DNA of 64,000 nucleotides from Pantanalinema sp. GBBB05 (GTDB lineage Bacteria; Cyanobacteriota; Cyanobacteriia; Leptolyngbyales; Leptolyngbyaceae). The notes under the pieces were generated by a model. That model saw nothing but the letters and a program-made list of their open reading frames with translations. It was not told the origin of the DNA and searched no databases. The DNA is taken from positions 1 to 64,000 of the forward strand of contig VRZD01000012.1 of NCBI GenBank assembly GCA_016743235.1. Direction: 5' to 3'. This document shows, piece by piece, positions 1 through 8,844 of this stretch; the first letter of the stretch is position 1, and each line of letters begins with the position of its first letter. The position numbers were made by a program, and so were the translations under genes.

Positions 1-97
1 GTACTAGGTGAGCGAGCCTAGCCTCAGTCTCCACCTACCACCCCAAACCCCCCTGACCCCATGTTCCCCATTCCTTTACCCTTGAAGTAATAATGCT
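1..97. other. Intergenic leader upstream of dnaJ
   Basis: No gene is visible. The stretch is C-rich, with several CCCC runs, and resembles the C-rich dispersed tracts found elsewhere in the window. In many cyanobacteria dnaK precedes dnaJ, but its end is not inside this window. Confidence 0.4.
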
Positions 98-1228
98 ATG
101 GCTCGTGATTATTACGAAATCCTTGGTGTTTCCCGCGACGCAGATAAAGAAGATATTAAACGTGCTTACCGTCGGCTAGCTCGTAAATACCATCCTGATG
201 TGAACAAAGAGCCGGAAGCAGAGGAACGCTTTAAGGAAATTAACCGTGCTTACGAGGTGCTCTCTGAACCGGAAACCCGGGCTCGCTACGATCGATTTGG
301 TGAAGCGGGTGTGAGTTCGGCAGCGGGAGCTGGAGCGGCTGACTTTGGCGATTTCGGTGGATTCGCTGATATTTTTGAAAGTTTCTTTAGTGGCTTCTCC
401 GGTGCTGGTGCTCCTGGACAAACCCGGCGGCGCAGTGGTCCGATGCGGGGGGATGATCTGCGGCTTGACTTAAAGCTCGACTTCCGGGAAGCCATCTTTG
501 GTGGGGAGAAAGAAATCCGCATCAACCATCTGGAAACCTGTACCACCTGTACTGGTACCGGAGCCAAACCAGGCACTCAACCACGGGGTTGTTCTACCTG
601 TAATGGAGCTGGACAGGTACGCCGCGCCACTCGTACTCCGTTTGGAAGTTTTACTCAGGTTTCAGTCTGTCCTACCTGTAATGGTAGTGGTCAGGTGATT
701 GAGGACAAATGCGAGACCTGTGGGGGTAGAGGACAGCGTCAGGAAACCAAGAAGCTGAAAATTACGATCCCGGCGGGTGTGGATAATGGTAACCGCTTAC
801 GGGTATCTGGTGAGGGCGATGCCGGACAGCGGAATGGTCCGCCTGGGGATCTCTATGTCTATTTGTTTGTCAGCGAAGATCCCGAGTTCCACCGAGAAGG
901 GATCAATATTCTCTCTACGCTGAAGATTAGCTATTTACAAGCGATTCTGGGCTCCCGACTAGAGATCAATACGGTAGACGGTAGCCATGAGTTGGTCGTG
1001 CCACCTGGGACACAACCTGGGACAGTGCTGACTCTGGAGGGCAAAGGTGTGCCTAAACTGGGTAATCCGGTCAGTCGGGGTGATCACCTGATTACGGTGT
1101 TAGTCGATATTCCCACTCGCACGAGTCCTGAAGAGCGAGAACTGCTAGAGAAACTAGCAAAAATTCGGGGCGATCGAACTGAACGGGGCGGAATTGAAGG
1201 CTTTATTGGCAAAATGTTTGGTGGATGA
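98..1228 (+). CDS. dnaJ: Chaperone protein DnaJ (type I Hsp40)
   Basis: Cytosolic co-chaperone that delivers substrates to DnaK and stimulates its ATPase. The 376 residues show the full type I layout: J domain at 1-70 with the HPD triad at 32-34, a Gly/Phe-rich segment at about 68-110, four CxxCxGxG zinc motifs (Cys pairs at 148/151, 165/168, 191/194 and 205/208), then the C-terminal substrate-binding domains. Length is normal for the family (about 375). The TusA-like gene starts 7 bases after the stop codon, so the two are probably co-transcribed. Confidence 0.97.
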   Translation: MARDYYEILGVSRDADKEDIKRAYRRLARKYHPDVNKEPEAEERFKEINRAYEVLSEPETRARYDRFGEAGVSSAAGAGAADFGDFGGFADIFESFFSGFSGAGAPGQTRRRSGPMRGDDLRLDLKLDFREAIFGGEKEIRINHLETCTTCTGTGAKPGTQPRGCSTCNGAGQVRRATRTPFGSFTQVSVCPTCNGSGQVIEDKCETCGGRGQRQETKKLKITIPAGVDNGNRLRVSGEGDAGQRNGPPGDLYVYLFVSEDPEFHREGINILSTLKISYLQAILGSRLEINTVDGSHELVVPPGTQPGTVLTLEGKGVPKLGNPVSRGDHLITVLVDIPTRTSPEERELLEKLAKIRGDRTERGGIEGFIGKMFGG

Positions 1229-1235
1229 GTCAGGT

Positions 1236-1496
1236 ATGTCCCAGTTAGACCAACCAGATGCTCAGCTTGATCTGCGTGGCACACCCTGCCCGATTAATTT
1301 CGTGCGGACTAAACTGCGTCTAGAGCAGATGGCTCCCGGCTCCTTACTAGAAGTTTGGCTAGATCCAGGAGAGCCGATCGAGCAAGTGCCCGATAGCTTA
1401 ACCATGTCAGGTTATGGCATTGAACAGATTGACGATCGTGCAGAGTTCTTTGCTCTCTGGGTGCGCTGTCCTGCCGCTCAGCCCTCTGAGTGTTAA
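1236..1496 (+). CDS. TusA-like sulfurtransferase family protein
   Basis: Small protein (86 aa from the ATG at 1236) of the TusA/SirA fold, which carries persulfide sulfur on a conserved Cys. The diagnostic segment DLRGTPCPINFVRTK is present; the motif is CPIN rather than the usual CPxP, so the second Pro is missing. An upstream in-frame start at 1194 would overlap dnaJ by 35 bases and add residues unlike the family, so 1236 is preferred; GGTGG lies just before it. It sits tightly between dnaJ and rsgA in an apparent operon. The sulfur acceptor is unknown. Confidence 0.85.
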   Translation: MSQLDQPDAQLDLRGTPCPINFVRTKLRLEQMAPGSLLEVWLDPGEPIEQVPDSLTMSGYGIEQIDDRAEFFALWVRCPAAQPSEC

Positions 1497-1499
1497 GTG

Positions 1500-2642
1500 A
1501 TGAGTTCTGGGTATGATGATTTCCCGGATATCCTGCCTCTAGCAGATCAAGAGGATGGGTTGAACCCTGAGCCTGCATCTGAGCCATCGCCTCTGCTAAC
1601 TGGGACAGTATTAGCCGTTCAAGCGAATTACTATCAGGTCCGGATTGATCAGCCAGGTGTAGCAAATGGACCACTTGCGGATTCTCCGACCCTATTGTGC
1701 ACCCGTCGATCGCGGTTGAAGAAGCTCGGTCAACAGGTGATGGTTGGGGATCGGGTCGAACTTGAAGAACCGGATTGGGCTGGTAACCGGGGGGCAATTT
1801 CTCAGGTGCTACCGCGCCGCTCAGAATTAGATCGTCCCCCGGTTGCCAATGCTGATCATGTCCTGTTGGTATTTGCGTTAGCCCAACCTACCCTGGATCC
1901 CCATCAGCTCAGTCGGTTTCTGGTCAAAGCCGAGTCTACGGGTCTACAAGTCAGCTTATGTTTGAGCAAAAGTGACTTAGTGGCTGAAAATGACCAAGCT
2001 CACTGGCGATCGCGGTTAAATCAATGGGGCTATCAGCCGATCTTAATTAGTGGGCATCACCAGCTGGGCTTAACTGACCTATACAGTTGCCTAACTGACC
2101 GCATGACGATCGTATCTGGTCCCTCTGGGGTTGGTAAGTCGAGCTTGATCAACGTGCTAATCCCCGAAGCCGATCTGCGAGTGGCGGCTGTATCTGGAAA
2201 ATTAGGGCGAGGACGGCATACTACTCGGCATGTAGAGCTGTTTGAATTACCTCAAGGTGGTTTGCTAGCGGATACCCCTGGCTTTAATCAACCTGAATTA
2301 ATCAGTGCTCCTGAGGAACTAGCAAACTATTTTCCGGAGATTCGGCAACGCTTGAGCCACGATCGTTGCCAGTTTAACGATTGCCTGCATCGGGATGAGC
2401 CTGGCTGTATCGTGCGGGGCGACTGGGAACGGTACGAGCATTATTTAGATTTTTTAGAAGCGGCGATCGTCCAACAGCAATTGCTGGAACGCATGGGGGA
2501 TAATGAGTCGAACCTAAAACTTAAGAGCAAACGCCAGGGACGGCAGCAATATGAGCCGAAGTTAGAAAGTAAAAAGTATCGCCGTCCGTCTCGTCGGACT
2601 CAACATCAAATGTTGCAGACAGAACTAGAGGAATTACCTTAG
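1500..2642 (+). CDS. rsgA: Ribosome biogenesis GTPase RsgA
   Basis: Circularly permuted GTPase that assists late maturation of the 30S subunit. It has an N-terminal OB-fold, then the permuted GTPase order: the G4-like SKSD near residue 157, G1 GPSGVGKSS near 208 and G3 DTPGF near 259, followed by a C-terminal zinc site with Cys 291, Cys 296, His 298 and Cys 304. The C-terminus is a basic tail. A GTG at 1497 directly precedes the ATG at 1500; either could start translation. The start abuts the stop of the TusA-like gene, indicating translational coupling. Confidence 0.95.
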   Translation: MSSGYDDFPDILPLADQEDGLNPEPASEPSPLLTGTVLAVQANYYQVRIDQPGVANGPLADSPTLLCTRRSRLKKLGQQVMVGDRVELEEPDWAGNRGAISQVLPRRSELDRPPVANADHVLLVFALAQPTLDPHQLSRFLVKAESTGLQVSLCLSKSDLVAENDQAHWRSRLNQWGYQPILISGHHQLGLTDLYSCLTDRMTIVSGPSGVGKSSLINVLIPEADLRVAAVSGKLGRGRHTTRHVELFELPQGGLLADTPGFNQPELISAPEELANYFPEIRQRLSHDRCQFNDCLHRDEPGCIVRGDWERYEHYLDFLEAAIVQQQLLERMGDNESNLKLKSKRQGRQQYEPKLESKKYRRPSRRTQHQMLQTELEELP

Positions 2643-2693
2643 CCCAAAGCCACAATTAGAGCAAATTACGATCGATGGAGGCAACGGAACTGG

Positions 2694-3122
2694 ATGGGAG
2701 ATCCAATTGAACGCTTAAAGCGCTTACCCTGGGGAGCCTTATTTCAGGCTGCCCTGATTACGGTTTTGGTGGTGATGATCCTGGAGTTCTTAGTGCTCCA
2801 AACTGCCCAACTATCGCCGCCGGTTGCGAGGTTGGTCTCGGCTTTGTTAGGTGGTTCGCTGGGTGTGATTAGCCTATTAGCCATTTTTGCTGGCATTGGG
2901 GCTTTGGGTGTTTTAGTCCTGGAGTATATCTACCAACCTGGGATCACCTTAGGCAGTTTATGGGGCTTGGTGCTGGCTCTAGCTTTAACACTTCTATTGA
3001 AGACGCATTTGCCCCTACCCTGGAGCTTGGTTAGTCTCAATAATGAGCTGGAACTCATTGGCATTGTGATTGGCGTGTTTCTCAAAGGCAAACCGTACTG
3101 GCAAAGCTTCCGTCGCTGGTAA
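2694..3122 (+). CDS. Small polytopic membrane protein, function unknown
   Basis: A 142-residue hydrophobic protein. About four membrane-spanning stretches are visible, at roughly 16-37, 45-80, 90-105 and 118-132, separated by short loops, with a basic C-terminus (KGKPYWQSFRRW). GGAGG lies 12 bases before the ATG. It follows rsgA by 51 bases on the same strand. I do not recognise a family and infer no function beyond membrane location. Confidence 0.75.
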   Translation: MGDPIERLKRLPWGALFQAALITVLVVMILEFLVLQTAQLSPPVARLVSALLGGSLGVISLLAIFAGIGALGVLVLEYIYQPGITLGSLWGLVLALALTLLLKTHLPLPWSLVSLNNELELIGIVIGVFLKGKPYWQSFRRW

Positions 3123-3128
3123 GCTCAA

Positions 3129-3428
3129 TCAAAACGATTCTTCTTCCACGGGGAGTTCTTCAGGCTGCTCGATCGCGGTTACCAACTGCTCCAGTGCATC
3201 TGTTAACCGATCCAAACGTTGGAATGCCCCATTTTGGGCTTCGACCAAAGTTTGTACCGCATCACTCAGCGCAAAAATCTGATAGCCCTGCTGCTGCACT
3301 TGGAGTGCCAAGGCATCCATCCGCTCTGATAAGCGATCGACAGTTTCTATACTTGCCAAGACAGCCTCACCGATTTGTTGCACGATCGGTTCAAGTTGGT
3401 TGGGTTCCGCGTCCACTGAATCCCCCAC
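3129..3428 (-). CDS. Coiled-coil hypothetical protein
   Basis: A 99-residue acidic protein made almost wholly of amphipathic helix (heptad-like IVQQIGEAVLASIETVDRL and similar), so probably a coiled coil that oligomerises or binds a partner. It starts with GTG directly after the TAG stop of the SpoIID/LytB gene (3429), which implies coupled translation in one operon. No signal peptide or catalytic motif is visible. It converges on the membrane protein gene ending at 3122. Confidence 0.7.
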   Translation of the reverse strand: MGDSVDAEPNQLEPIVQQIGEAVLASIETVDRLSERMDALALQVQQQGYQIFALSDAVQTLVEAQNGAFQRLDRLTDALEQLVTAIEQPEELPVEEESF

Positions 3429-4595
3429 CTATTGCACTTGAAGTTGAGCCAATTTAGTGTCCTTGTAATAAAACAGGACAATTTGCTGGTAGTTATAGCC
3501 GAGTTGCGCCAAACTCCGGGCACCGTATTGACTTAAGCCTAAGCCGTGACCAAATCCTCGACCATTCACCTGAAATCCGGTAATTGCCCCACTTTTACCT
3601 TTGCCAGATCCACCGTACTGGGGCACGACCTCAAACAACGTGCTTCTTAATCCCAAGGCACTCCGTAATGTATCCCCGCTAATGGTGCGACGACCTGCAT
3701 CCCCTTCTACCAACATGGAAACGATCCGCCCACATTGGGTAGTTTTAGCCGGTTGCATTGCCACGATCGTGCCTACTCCAGTCACTAACTTACTTAGTTC
3801 ACTGGGAGCGTAGGTTTTGGTCCACTGAGCGACTGGGGAATTTTCGGTAAATCCTTCTTGCACCGATCGTAAATAGGGGAGTGGCTGCATCCAGACATCT
3901 TCGACATTCTCGGTACAACCTCCTGCTGAGGAGTGGAACACAGCTTCAATAATTTGATTATTGTGGGTTAATACCTGACCGGCTGTGGCATTAACGGCGG
4001 TCTGAGTACCAGCTGACTCATCCTCAATGCCTCGGTAAACTTGCCATGATTGAGTATCACCAACATCAAACACGCCATTGCCAGATTTTTGGCGTTGGAA
4101 CAGGGCATAGGAACGAGCTGCAACCGCTTGTGCCTTCAGGGCTTCCTGGGGAAAACTGCCCCCCATCTCTGCTCCTAACACACTGTAAAGGTACTGTTCT
4201 AGATCGACATAATTAACGGCTGTTAGTCCGCCCGAGGTTGGCACAACAAGTGCCCGCCCTCGATACCAACGCTTACCAATGTAAACATAGCCGCCATCGA
4301 CTGGTTCAATCCACAGTTGCGCCGATCGCCACCGATCTAACTGCACAGCGCCACTATCGGACTGCGCTACAAAAGCATTCATTGCCGCAATCTCGCCTAA
4401 TGGCTTCCCCGCCTGATCTCGCACGAGAGCTTTTGTAGAACTGCCAACATTTACCTCTCCGACTCCTTCTTCGATCGCAACTCGTAACTCTAAAGAAGCT
4501 TTTGGCAAAGGATTGGCCAAACTGGTGGCTGGTAATGCCATGAGCCAGATTAAAGCAGAAACCCACCAACCTCGGTTGCTGCACCGGATCAGCAT
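3429..4595 (-). CDS. SpoIID/LytB domain protein (secreted cell-wall protein)
   Basis: Member of the SpoIID/LytB family; SpoIID of Bacillus is a peptidoglycan lytic transglycosylase and LytB an amidase enhancer, and in cyanobacteria the role is less defined. From the ATG at 4595 the protein has a classical signal peptide (basic start, WVSALIWLMAL core, cleavage near SLA-NP). The family core is visible: YLYSVLGAEM, then KAQAVAARSYAL, the VFHSSAGG segment and the terminal GRGFGHGLGLSQYGA motif. Upstream in-frame ATGs at 4640 and 4688 would bury the signal sequence, so 4595 is favoured. Coupled to the coiled-coil gene downstream. Confidence 0.88.
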   Translation of the reverse strand: MLIRCSNRGWWVSALIWLMALPATSLANPLPKASLELRVAIEEGVGEVNVGSSTKALVRDQAGKPLGEIAAMNAFVAQSDSGAVQLDRWRSAQLWIEPVDGGYVYIGKRWYRGRALVVPTSGGLTAVNYVDLEQYLYSVLGAEMGGSFPQEALKAQAVAARSYALFQRQKSGNGVFDVGDTQSWQVYRGIEDESAGTQTAVNATAGQVLTHNNQIIEAVFHSSAGGCTENVEDVWMQPLPYLRSVQEGFTENSPVAQWTKTYAPSELSKLVTGVGTIVAMQPAKTTQCGRIVSMLVEGDAGRRTISGDTLRSALGLRSTLFEVVPQYGGSGKGKSGAITGFQVNGRGFGHGLGLSQYGARSLAQLGYNYQQIVLFYYKDTKLAQLQVQ

Positions 4596-4688
4596 GGTTA
4601 ACCAGGTCAGCACAAGATTCGGGAAGCGTTCCAATGTCATCAAATGAAGTCTCCCACAGATCAACAAAGCAACGTGAGGCACTGTCAC

Positions 4689-5014
4689 GCTCGGCTCCAG
4701 CTAGTTCGGATGGAACTATGTTCGTTGCTTAATATAAATGAATTTGTTCAAAGTAGAGCCAACCACCTCTTGCCTTGGAGCCTCGATCGCTCCTAGCGAC
4801 TACCCCTATTAGCCCCCAGATGTGAGGCGATCGCCCAAAATATCGACATCTTGCACCATAGATTTAGTGTCTCAATTATTTTATAAACTTTTCAAAACTT
4901 GACCGCCTCCCCGGCACAATTGTTCCGCCTGCCGCCTCTCTTCCCTGGGCTTGACCAACTCTGCCACCTCACTACGCCCTTGTCTATCTATGCCACTATA
5001 GTTTCAGAACCAGT
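4689..5014. other. Divergent intergenic region, SpoIID/LytB to rnz
   Basis: No gene seen. The left half is AT-rich (around 4860-4900) and should hold the two divergent promoters; the right half is a C-rich stretch (around 4905-4980) like other C-rich tracts in this window. Confidence 0.4.
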
Positions 5015-5995
5015 ATGCATTTAGGTTACGGCGTTTTGCAGATCACATTCTTAGGAACCAGCTCCGGTGTACCAACCCGATCGCGCAATGTCTCTAGTCT
5101 GGCGTTACGTTTGCCCCAGCGAGCAGAGACCTGGTTGTTTGATTGCGGTGAAGGCACTCAGCATCAGATTTTGCGAAGTGACATTCGGGTTAGCCAAGTG
5201 ACCCGGATTTTCATTACCCATATGCATGGCGACCATATTTTTGGACTGATGGGGTTACTGGCAAGTTCCGGTTTAGCCGGGAATGCTCAGCGCATTGATA
5301 TTTATGGACCGCCAGAGTTAGAAGATTATCTCAAAGCCTGTCGCCGCTACTCGCAAACCCATTTTTCCTATCCCGTCAAAACTCATCCCGTATCGCCAGG
5401 GGTAATTTATGAAGATGATGAGTATGTGATCAGTTGTGGTCTGCTAAAACATCGGATTCCAGCCTTTGGCTATCGTGTGACCGAGAAAGATCGATCGGGA
5501 CATTTCAATGTTGAGCAAGCGATGGCGTTAGGCATTCCGCCGGGACCCCTCTATGGCAAGCTCAAACGGGGTGAACAAATTACCTTGCCGAACGGAAAAC
5601 AGGTGAATGGTGCTGACCTATGTGGACCTCCCCAAATTGGTCGCAAGTTGGTTTATTGTACGGACACGATCTTCTGTGATGGCGCCGTTGAACTGGCACA
5701 GGATGCTGACCTCTTGATCCACGAAGCGACCTTTGCCCACCAAGATGCCGATTTGGCTTATCAAAGTTTGCATTCAACCTCTACGATGGCGGCTCAGGTA
5801 GCTTTGGCAGCCCAAGTGAAGCGGTTGATTATGACTCATTTCAGTCCTCGGTATCTACCCGGCAATGGCATTGAGTTGAAGGATTTGCTCCAAGAAGCCC
5901 GATCGATCTTTCCGCAAACTGAATTAGCATCCGACCTTTGGACGCTAGAAATTCCCCGGCGGCAGCTCCCTGATTTGGTGCAGGGGCAACGCTAA
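5015..5995 (+). CDS. rnz: Ribonuclease Z
   Basis: Metallo-beta-lactamase-fold endonuclease that trims the 3' trailer of tRNA precursors. The 326 residues carry the LGTSSGVPT start motif of the family, the zinc-binding [11 protein letters not shown] (His 69, His 71, Asp 73, His 74), and later TDT, HEATF and the MTHFSPRY segment that completes the active site. Length matches bacterial RNase Z (about 310-330). It stands alone between oppositely oriented genes. Confidence 0.95.
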   Translation: MHLGYGVLQITFLGTSSGVPTRSRNVSSLALRLPQRAETWLFDCGEGTQHQILRSDIRVSQVTRIFITHMHGDHIFGLMGLLASSGLAGNAQRIDIYGPPELEDYLKACRRYSQTHFSYPVKTHPVSPGVIYEDDEYVISCGLLKHRIPAFGYRVTEKDRSGHFNVEQAMALGIPPGPLYGKLKRGEQITLPNGKQVNGADLCGPPQIGRKLVYCTDTIFCDGAVELAQDADLLIHEATFAHQDADLAYQSLHSTSTMAAQVALAAQVKRLIMTHFSPRYLPGNGIELKDLLQEARSIFPQTELASDLWTLEIPRRQLPDLVQGQR

Positions 5996-6010
5996 CCCGT
6001 CAGTTTATGT

Positions 6011-6538
6011 TTAGCCTTGTTCCCGGTCTGCTAGGCTGTTGGCTTCCCGGAGCCGATCGCGAATGCGCAGTAACAGGGTCTGATTATCAATGGGAGCCCG
6101 TGGAGTTGGGACTTCAGTGTTTGGCCAATCTGGAATATCAATGCAGGGGCATTCTAACGATGCTACCCCCACGCTTCTAACCGGTACAGGCATAGAACAC
6201 CGTGAGCAAGGATTAATTTCCCAGGCAGGAGAGAGTAACTCAGCGATCGTCTGGCTGGTACCCTCGAGATAACAATCCCCAGCATCCGGTGCTATGAGTT
6301 GCTGCCAGCACTCTTCAAATGCCTGGCTATAGCGATCGCCAGAGATGACTGGACGAGGTAATAAAACGTCGGAGCCGTTGTGAATTACAACACCTTTACC
6401 TAACTGAAACCAGTAGGCAAGGTACTGTCTTACCTGGTGTTCAGATGCCATACCACTATTTACCAATGAGGGTGAGGTGTAACCACGCTGGATACTATTA
6501 CCTAAATTAATCGGCTGATTTTGGGAAGAATTCTCCAA
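6011..6538 (-). CDS. Cyanobacterial hypothetical protein with a Cys cluster
   Basis: A 175-residue soluble protein I cannot assign to a family. The first 35 residues look disordered; the middle is globular. Near 135-155 there is a cluster NPCSRCSMPVPV followed by LECPC, four Cys that could bind a metal. No signal peptide is seen. It converges with rnz (15-base gap). Confidence 0.65.
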   Translation of the reverse strand: MENSSQNQPINLGNSIQRGYTSPSLVNSGMASEHQVRQYLAYWFQLGKGVVIHNGSDVLLPRPVISGDRYSQAFEECWQQLIAPDAGDCYLEGTSQTIAELLSPAWEINPCSRCSMPVPVRSVGVASLECPCIDIPDWPNTEVPTPRAPIDNQTLLLRIRDRLREANSLADREQG

Positions 6539-6602
6539 CGGTACTGCTCCAACCTATCAAGGCTACCTGGATTTAGAGTCATTCTAGAGATCTAGTTCCA
6601 TG

Positions 6603-7214
6603 CTACTGTGAGGCAGAGTTTTCCAGGTTTGAGGAATCTGTAGCTATGGTTAAGTTCTGAAGGGGGACGCCTAATTGCTTCAGATTCAGCACGTAGCCAG
6701 CGGTCACTAAGTAGACCTCATCGGCGATGCTGCCAATCCGCCGAGTCAAGTGCCCTAATCGATCGCGAAATAAGCGTCCGATCGGATAAGCGGGTACTAC
6801 CCCCCAGCCAGTTTCTTCAGCGACCAGGATGATCGTACTCAAACTCTGACGTAAGTGTTCAACTAACTCGCTGACAGTTTGCTCCCAGACCTGATCATCC
6901 TGTTCCAGTAGGTTAGCAACCCAAGTGCCTAAGGAATCAATTAACAGACAGTCAGTTGCTTCAGCTGTCTGCATGACAGCACTAAGCGCGATCGGTACGG
7001 GTTGAGTGATCCAACTGGTCGGTCGGCGCTGTTGATGCTGTTGAATGCGGTCAGTCCACTCAGGATCGCTAGGGTCAACCTGAGCGGTCGCGACATAGAG
7101 GACCGACAATCCTGATTGAGCGGCCAGGTGTTCTGCCCATTCGCTTTTTCCCGATCGAGCCGGACCTGTGACTAAAATTAACCGTTGCGGCGCTGTCATT
7201 TCAGAATTGCTCAC
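6603..7214 (-). CDS. cobU: Bifunctional adenosylcobinamide kinase / guanylyltransferase CobU
   Basis: Catalyses two steps of nucleotide-loop assembly in cobalamin (pseudocobalamin) synthesis: phosphorylation of adenosylcobinamide and transfer of GMP. The 203 residues begin with the P-loop LILVTGPARSGKSEWAE typical of CobU, followed by VLYVATAQ, the IQQHQQRRP segment containing the guanylylated His region, and LLIDSLGTWVANLL. Length is close to normal. No other cob genes are nearby, and I see no cobalamin riboswitch in the 125 bases upstream. Confidence 0.93.
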   Translation of the reverse strand: MSNSEMTAPQRLILVTGPARSGKSEWAEHLAAQSGLSVLYVATAQVDPSDPEWTDRIQQHQQRRPTSWITQPVPIALSAVMQTAEATDCLLIDSLGTWVANLLEQDDQVWEQTVSELVEHLRQSLSTIILVAEETGWGVVPAYPIGRLFRDRLGHLTRRIGSIADEVYLVTAGYVLNLKQLGVPLQNLTIATDSSNLENSASQ

Positions 7215-7339
7215 GAAAAAAGTCAGCTATAACTTCAAACCTGAAGCATAATGCTTGCGGTATCGATTGGGATTAGCACTACGAAATTACGGGCATTGTT
7301 TTTGCCGGGTGTTCTTGCCGTATTTGGAGGAAGTGAGCT

Positions 7340-8047
7340 ATGAAAGAATCCTTGAAACGCATTGAAGCAACGCTGCAACGCTTGGAACAACCAGATCAAA
7401 GTTCCCATCCATTCCTGGCTACCTCAGATTTAGCAACGCCCGTGCTACCAGAATTTCTGCATCCCCAGACGAGCTTTTTGGCTACTCCTACCCTCGATCG
7501 TGTAGCAGAAGATTTTCCGCCACTACCTGAGCTACCCACGTTTCCGGCGGTTAGCTCAGGGACAGCCACCGCCGTGTTATTAGCTGATGTGGTCTCCTCC
7601 CAAACTGCTTTACTCCCTGATTTCACGGTACCGCAGACACCCCAGCGTTCCTATGCCAGTCACCCCGATTTACCTTTAAACTTGCTGCAACAGATAGAGA
7701 CTCAGGTGAAGAATTGGCAAGCCAGCTTGCAACAAATTCTCCATCAGATTCAACTGTTGTACCGCGAAGGACCAATTGTCGATGGCTGGCTAGAATCCTA
7801 TGTTCCGCAAGCGGACAATGAGCCATCAGAAGTGGCCACAGCGGGGTATCGGCTATGTGGGTTGAATGAGCGAGGACAGCTGTGGTTTCGCCACTGTCCA
7901 CCTGAACAAGTAGCTGACGTTAGTTTGGCGATCGTCCGCCATCACAAATTGCAGCAAGTCTTATCGCAGAAGCAAGCTTTGGAAAATCGACTACACCAGC
8001 TTACAGAAGCCTTAATTGTGCTCCAAAATACGCTGGAAATTCACTAA
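7340..8047 (+). CDS. Cyanobacterial hypothetical protein, Pro-rich N-terminus
   Basis: A 235-residue soluble protein with no recognised family. Residues 1-20 form a short helix, 25-115 are Pro/Thr-rich and probably disordered, and the C-terminal half (115-235) is helical, with LLQQIETQVKNWQASLQQIL and a final coiled-coil-like QALENRLHQLTEAL. A strong GGAGGAAGTGA lies just before the ATG, so the start is well supported. It is divergent from cobU. Confidence 0.7.
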   Translation: MKESLKRIEATLQRLEQPDQSSHPFLATSDLATPVLPEFLHPQTSFLATPTLDRVAEDFPPLPELPTFPAVSSGTATAVLLADVVSSQTALLPDFTVPQTPQRSYASHPDLPLNLLQQIETQVKNWQASLQQILHQIQLLYREGPIVDGWLESYVPQADNEPSEVATAGYRLCGLNERGQLWFRHCPPEQVADVSLAIVRHHKLQQVLSQKQALENRLHQLTEALIVLQNTLEIH

Positions 8048-8187
8048 GGTCTCAGGGTGTTCCTGGCTACCTTGGCTGTTCTCCAGTTGTAGCAAAACCA
8101 GTGCAACATCGAGTGAAATGGAGGGATGGTGGTAGAATCGCTAGCCTGATGAGCAAGAGGTGCTGCTGAGTCTGTGTATTTAGTTGG

Positions 8188-8224
8188 GTTCAGCCTGACA
8201 CCCTGACACGGCAGCAGGCTGAAC
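8188..8224. repeat. Perfect 10-bp inverted repeat
   Basis: GTTCAGCCTG (8188-8197) is exactly complementary to CAGGCTGAAC (8215-8224) with a 17-base spacer. No T-tract follows, so it is not an obvious terminator of the preceding + gene. It could be a protein-binding site or RNA hairpin in the 3' region. Confidence 0.5.
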
Positions 8225-8397
8225 TGCTACTGGCCTACATCACCTCAATTTCTGCCTACGTGATCGCCTGTATTAATAAAAATTAACAAAATAATGGTTG
8301 AAATACACGGTGACAGTGTCATTCCTGGTGTAGATAGACACTATAACCAGAATATAGATGCAACTAGTCGTCGAATTCGAGCCGATTTCAAGGTTGT

Positions 8398-8736
8398 TTG
8401 ACGCTTGATAGAAATGCTGCTCGAATCGGCAGCTTTGATGACTCAGGTTGTTGGCATGAGTTGACGGCAACTCGATCTAGACAAAACTCTTTGTGGAAGA
8501 AAAATCCTGGAAAGGCTGACAAATTGATCGAGGCAGTTGCAGAACTTCCTGCCACTTTAGTTAAATGGTTGTACTGGGAGCTACCTCTGGTCTTGGCTGC
8601 GACTGGTTATGATTCTGTAAGTTCCCTTGAGGACAGCCTCGTTTCGCTAGGTGCATTTGGTTGGTTCAGTTTACTTTGGGGTGTGTCCTTCCTCACCCTG
8701 TTTGCTCTAGATCAGGGAGTTCACCCCATAAACTGA
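8398..8736 (+). CDS. Doubtful 112-aa reading frame, possible relic
   Basis: The frame would start at TTG with no clear ribosome binding site. The second half is hydrophobic and helical (LVKWLYWELPLVLAATGY and FGWFSLLWGVSFLTLFAL), which could be two membrane helices, while the first 50 residues look like random sequence. It may be the 3' remnant of a membrane protein gene, or chance. I do not recognise a family. Confidence 0.25.
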   Translation: MTLDRNAARIGSFDDSGCWHELTATRSRQNSLWKKNPGKADKLIEAVAELPATLVKWLYWELPLVLAATGYDSVSSLEDSLVSLGAFGWFSLLWGVSFLTLFALDQGVHPIN

Positions 8737-8844
8737 ATGGATTAATCTATTGATGACGGATTAGATTTACTGCTCTCTTCACCTGTCTTCTGAATGTTTC
8801 TGTTGCGATCGCTCTTTTACTCCTCGTCTTAGAAGCTACTTACC

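Larger units (their letters stand above)
8048..8844. other. Long spacer before the PilT-like gene
   Basis: About 800 bases with no confident gene. It holds the inverted repeat at 8188-8224, an AT-rich stretch at 8270-8300 and a doubtful reading frame at 8398-8736. The part after 8737 should contain the promoter of the PilT-like gene. Confidence 0.5.

Noticed and set aside
1194..1235. Upstream start for the TusA-like protein
   Set aside because: Would overlap dnaJ by 35 bases and add non-family residues; ATG at 1236 fits better.
1309..1797. 162-residue minus-strand frame across the TusA-like/rsgA boundary
   Set aside because: It is antisense to two well-supported genes and reads as their shadow; no ribosome binding site.
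7215..7339. Cobalamin riboswitch upstream of cobU
   Set aside because: I could not see the conserved box or stems of a B12 riboswitch in this short leader.
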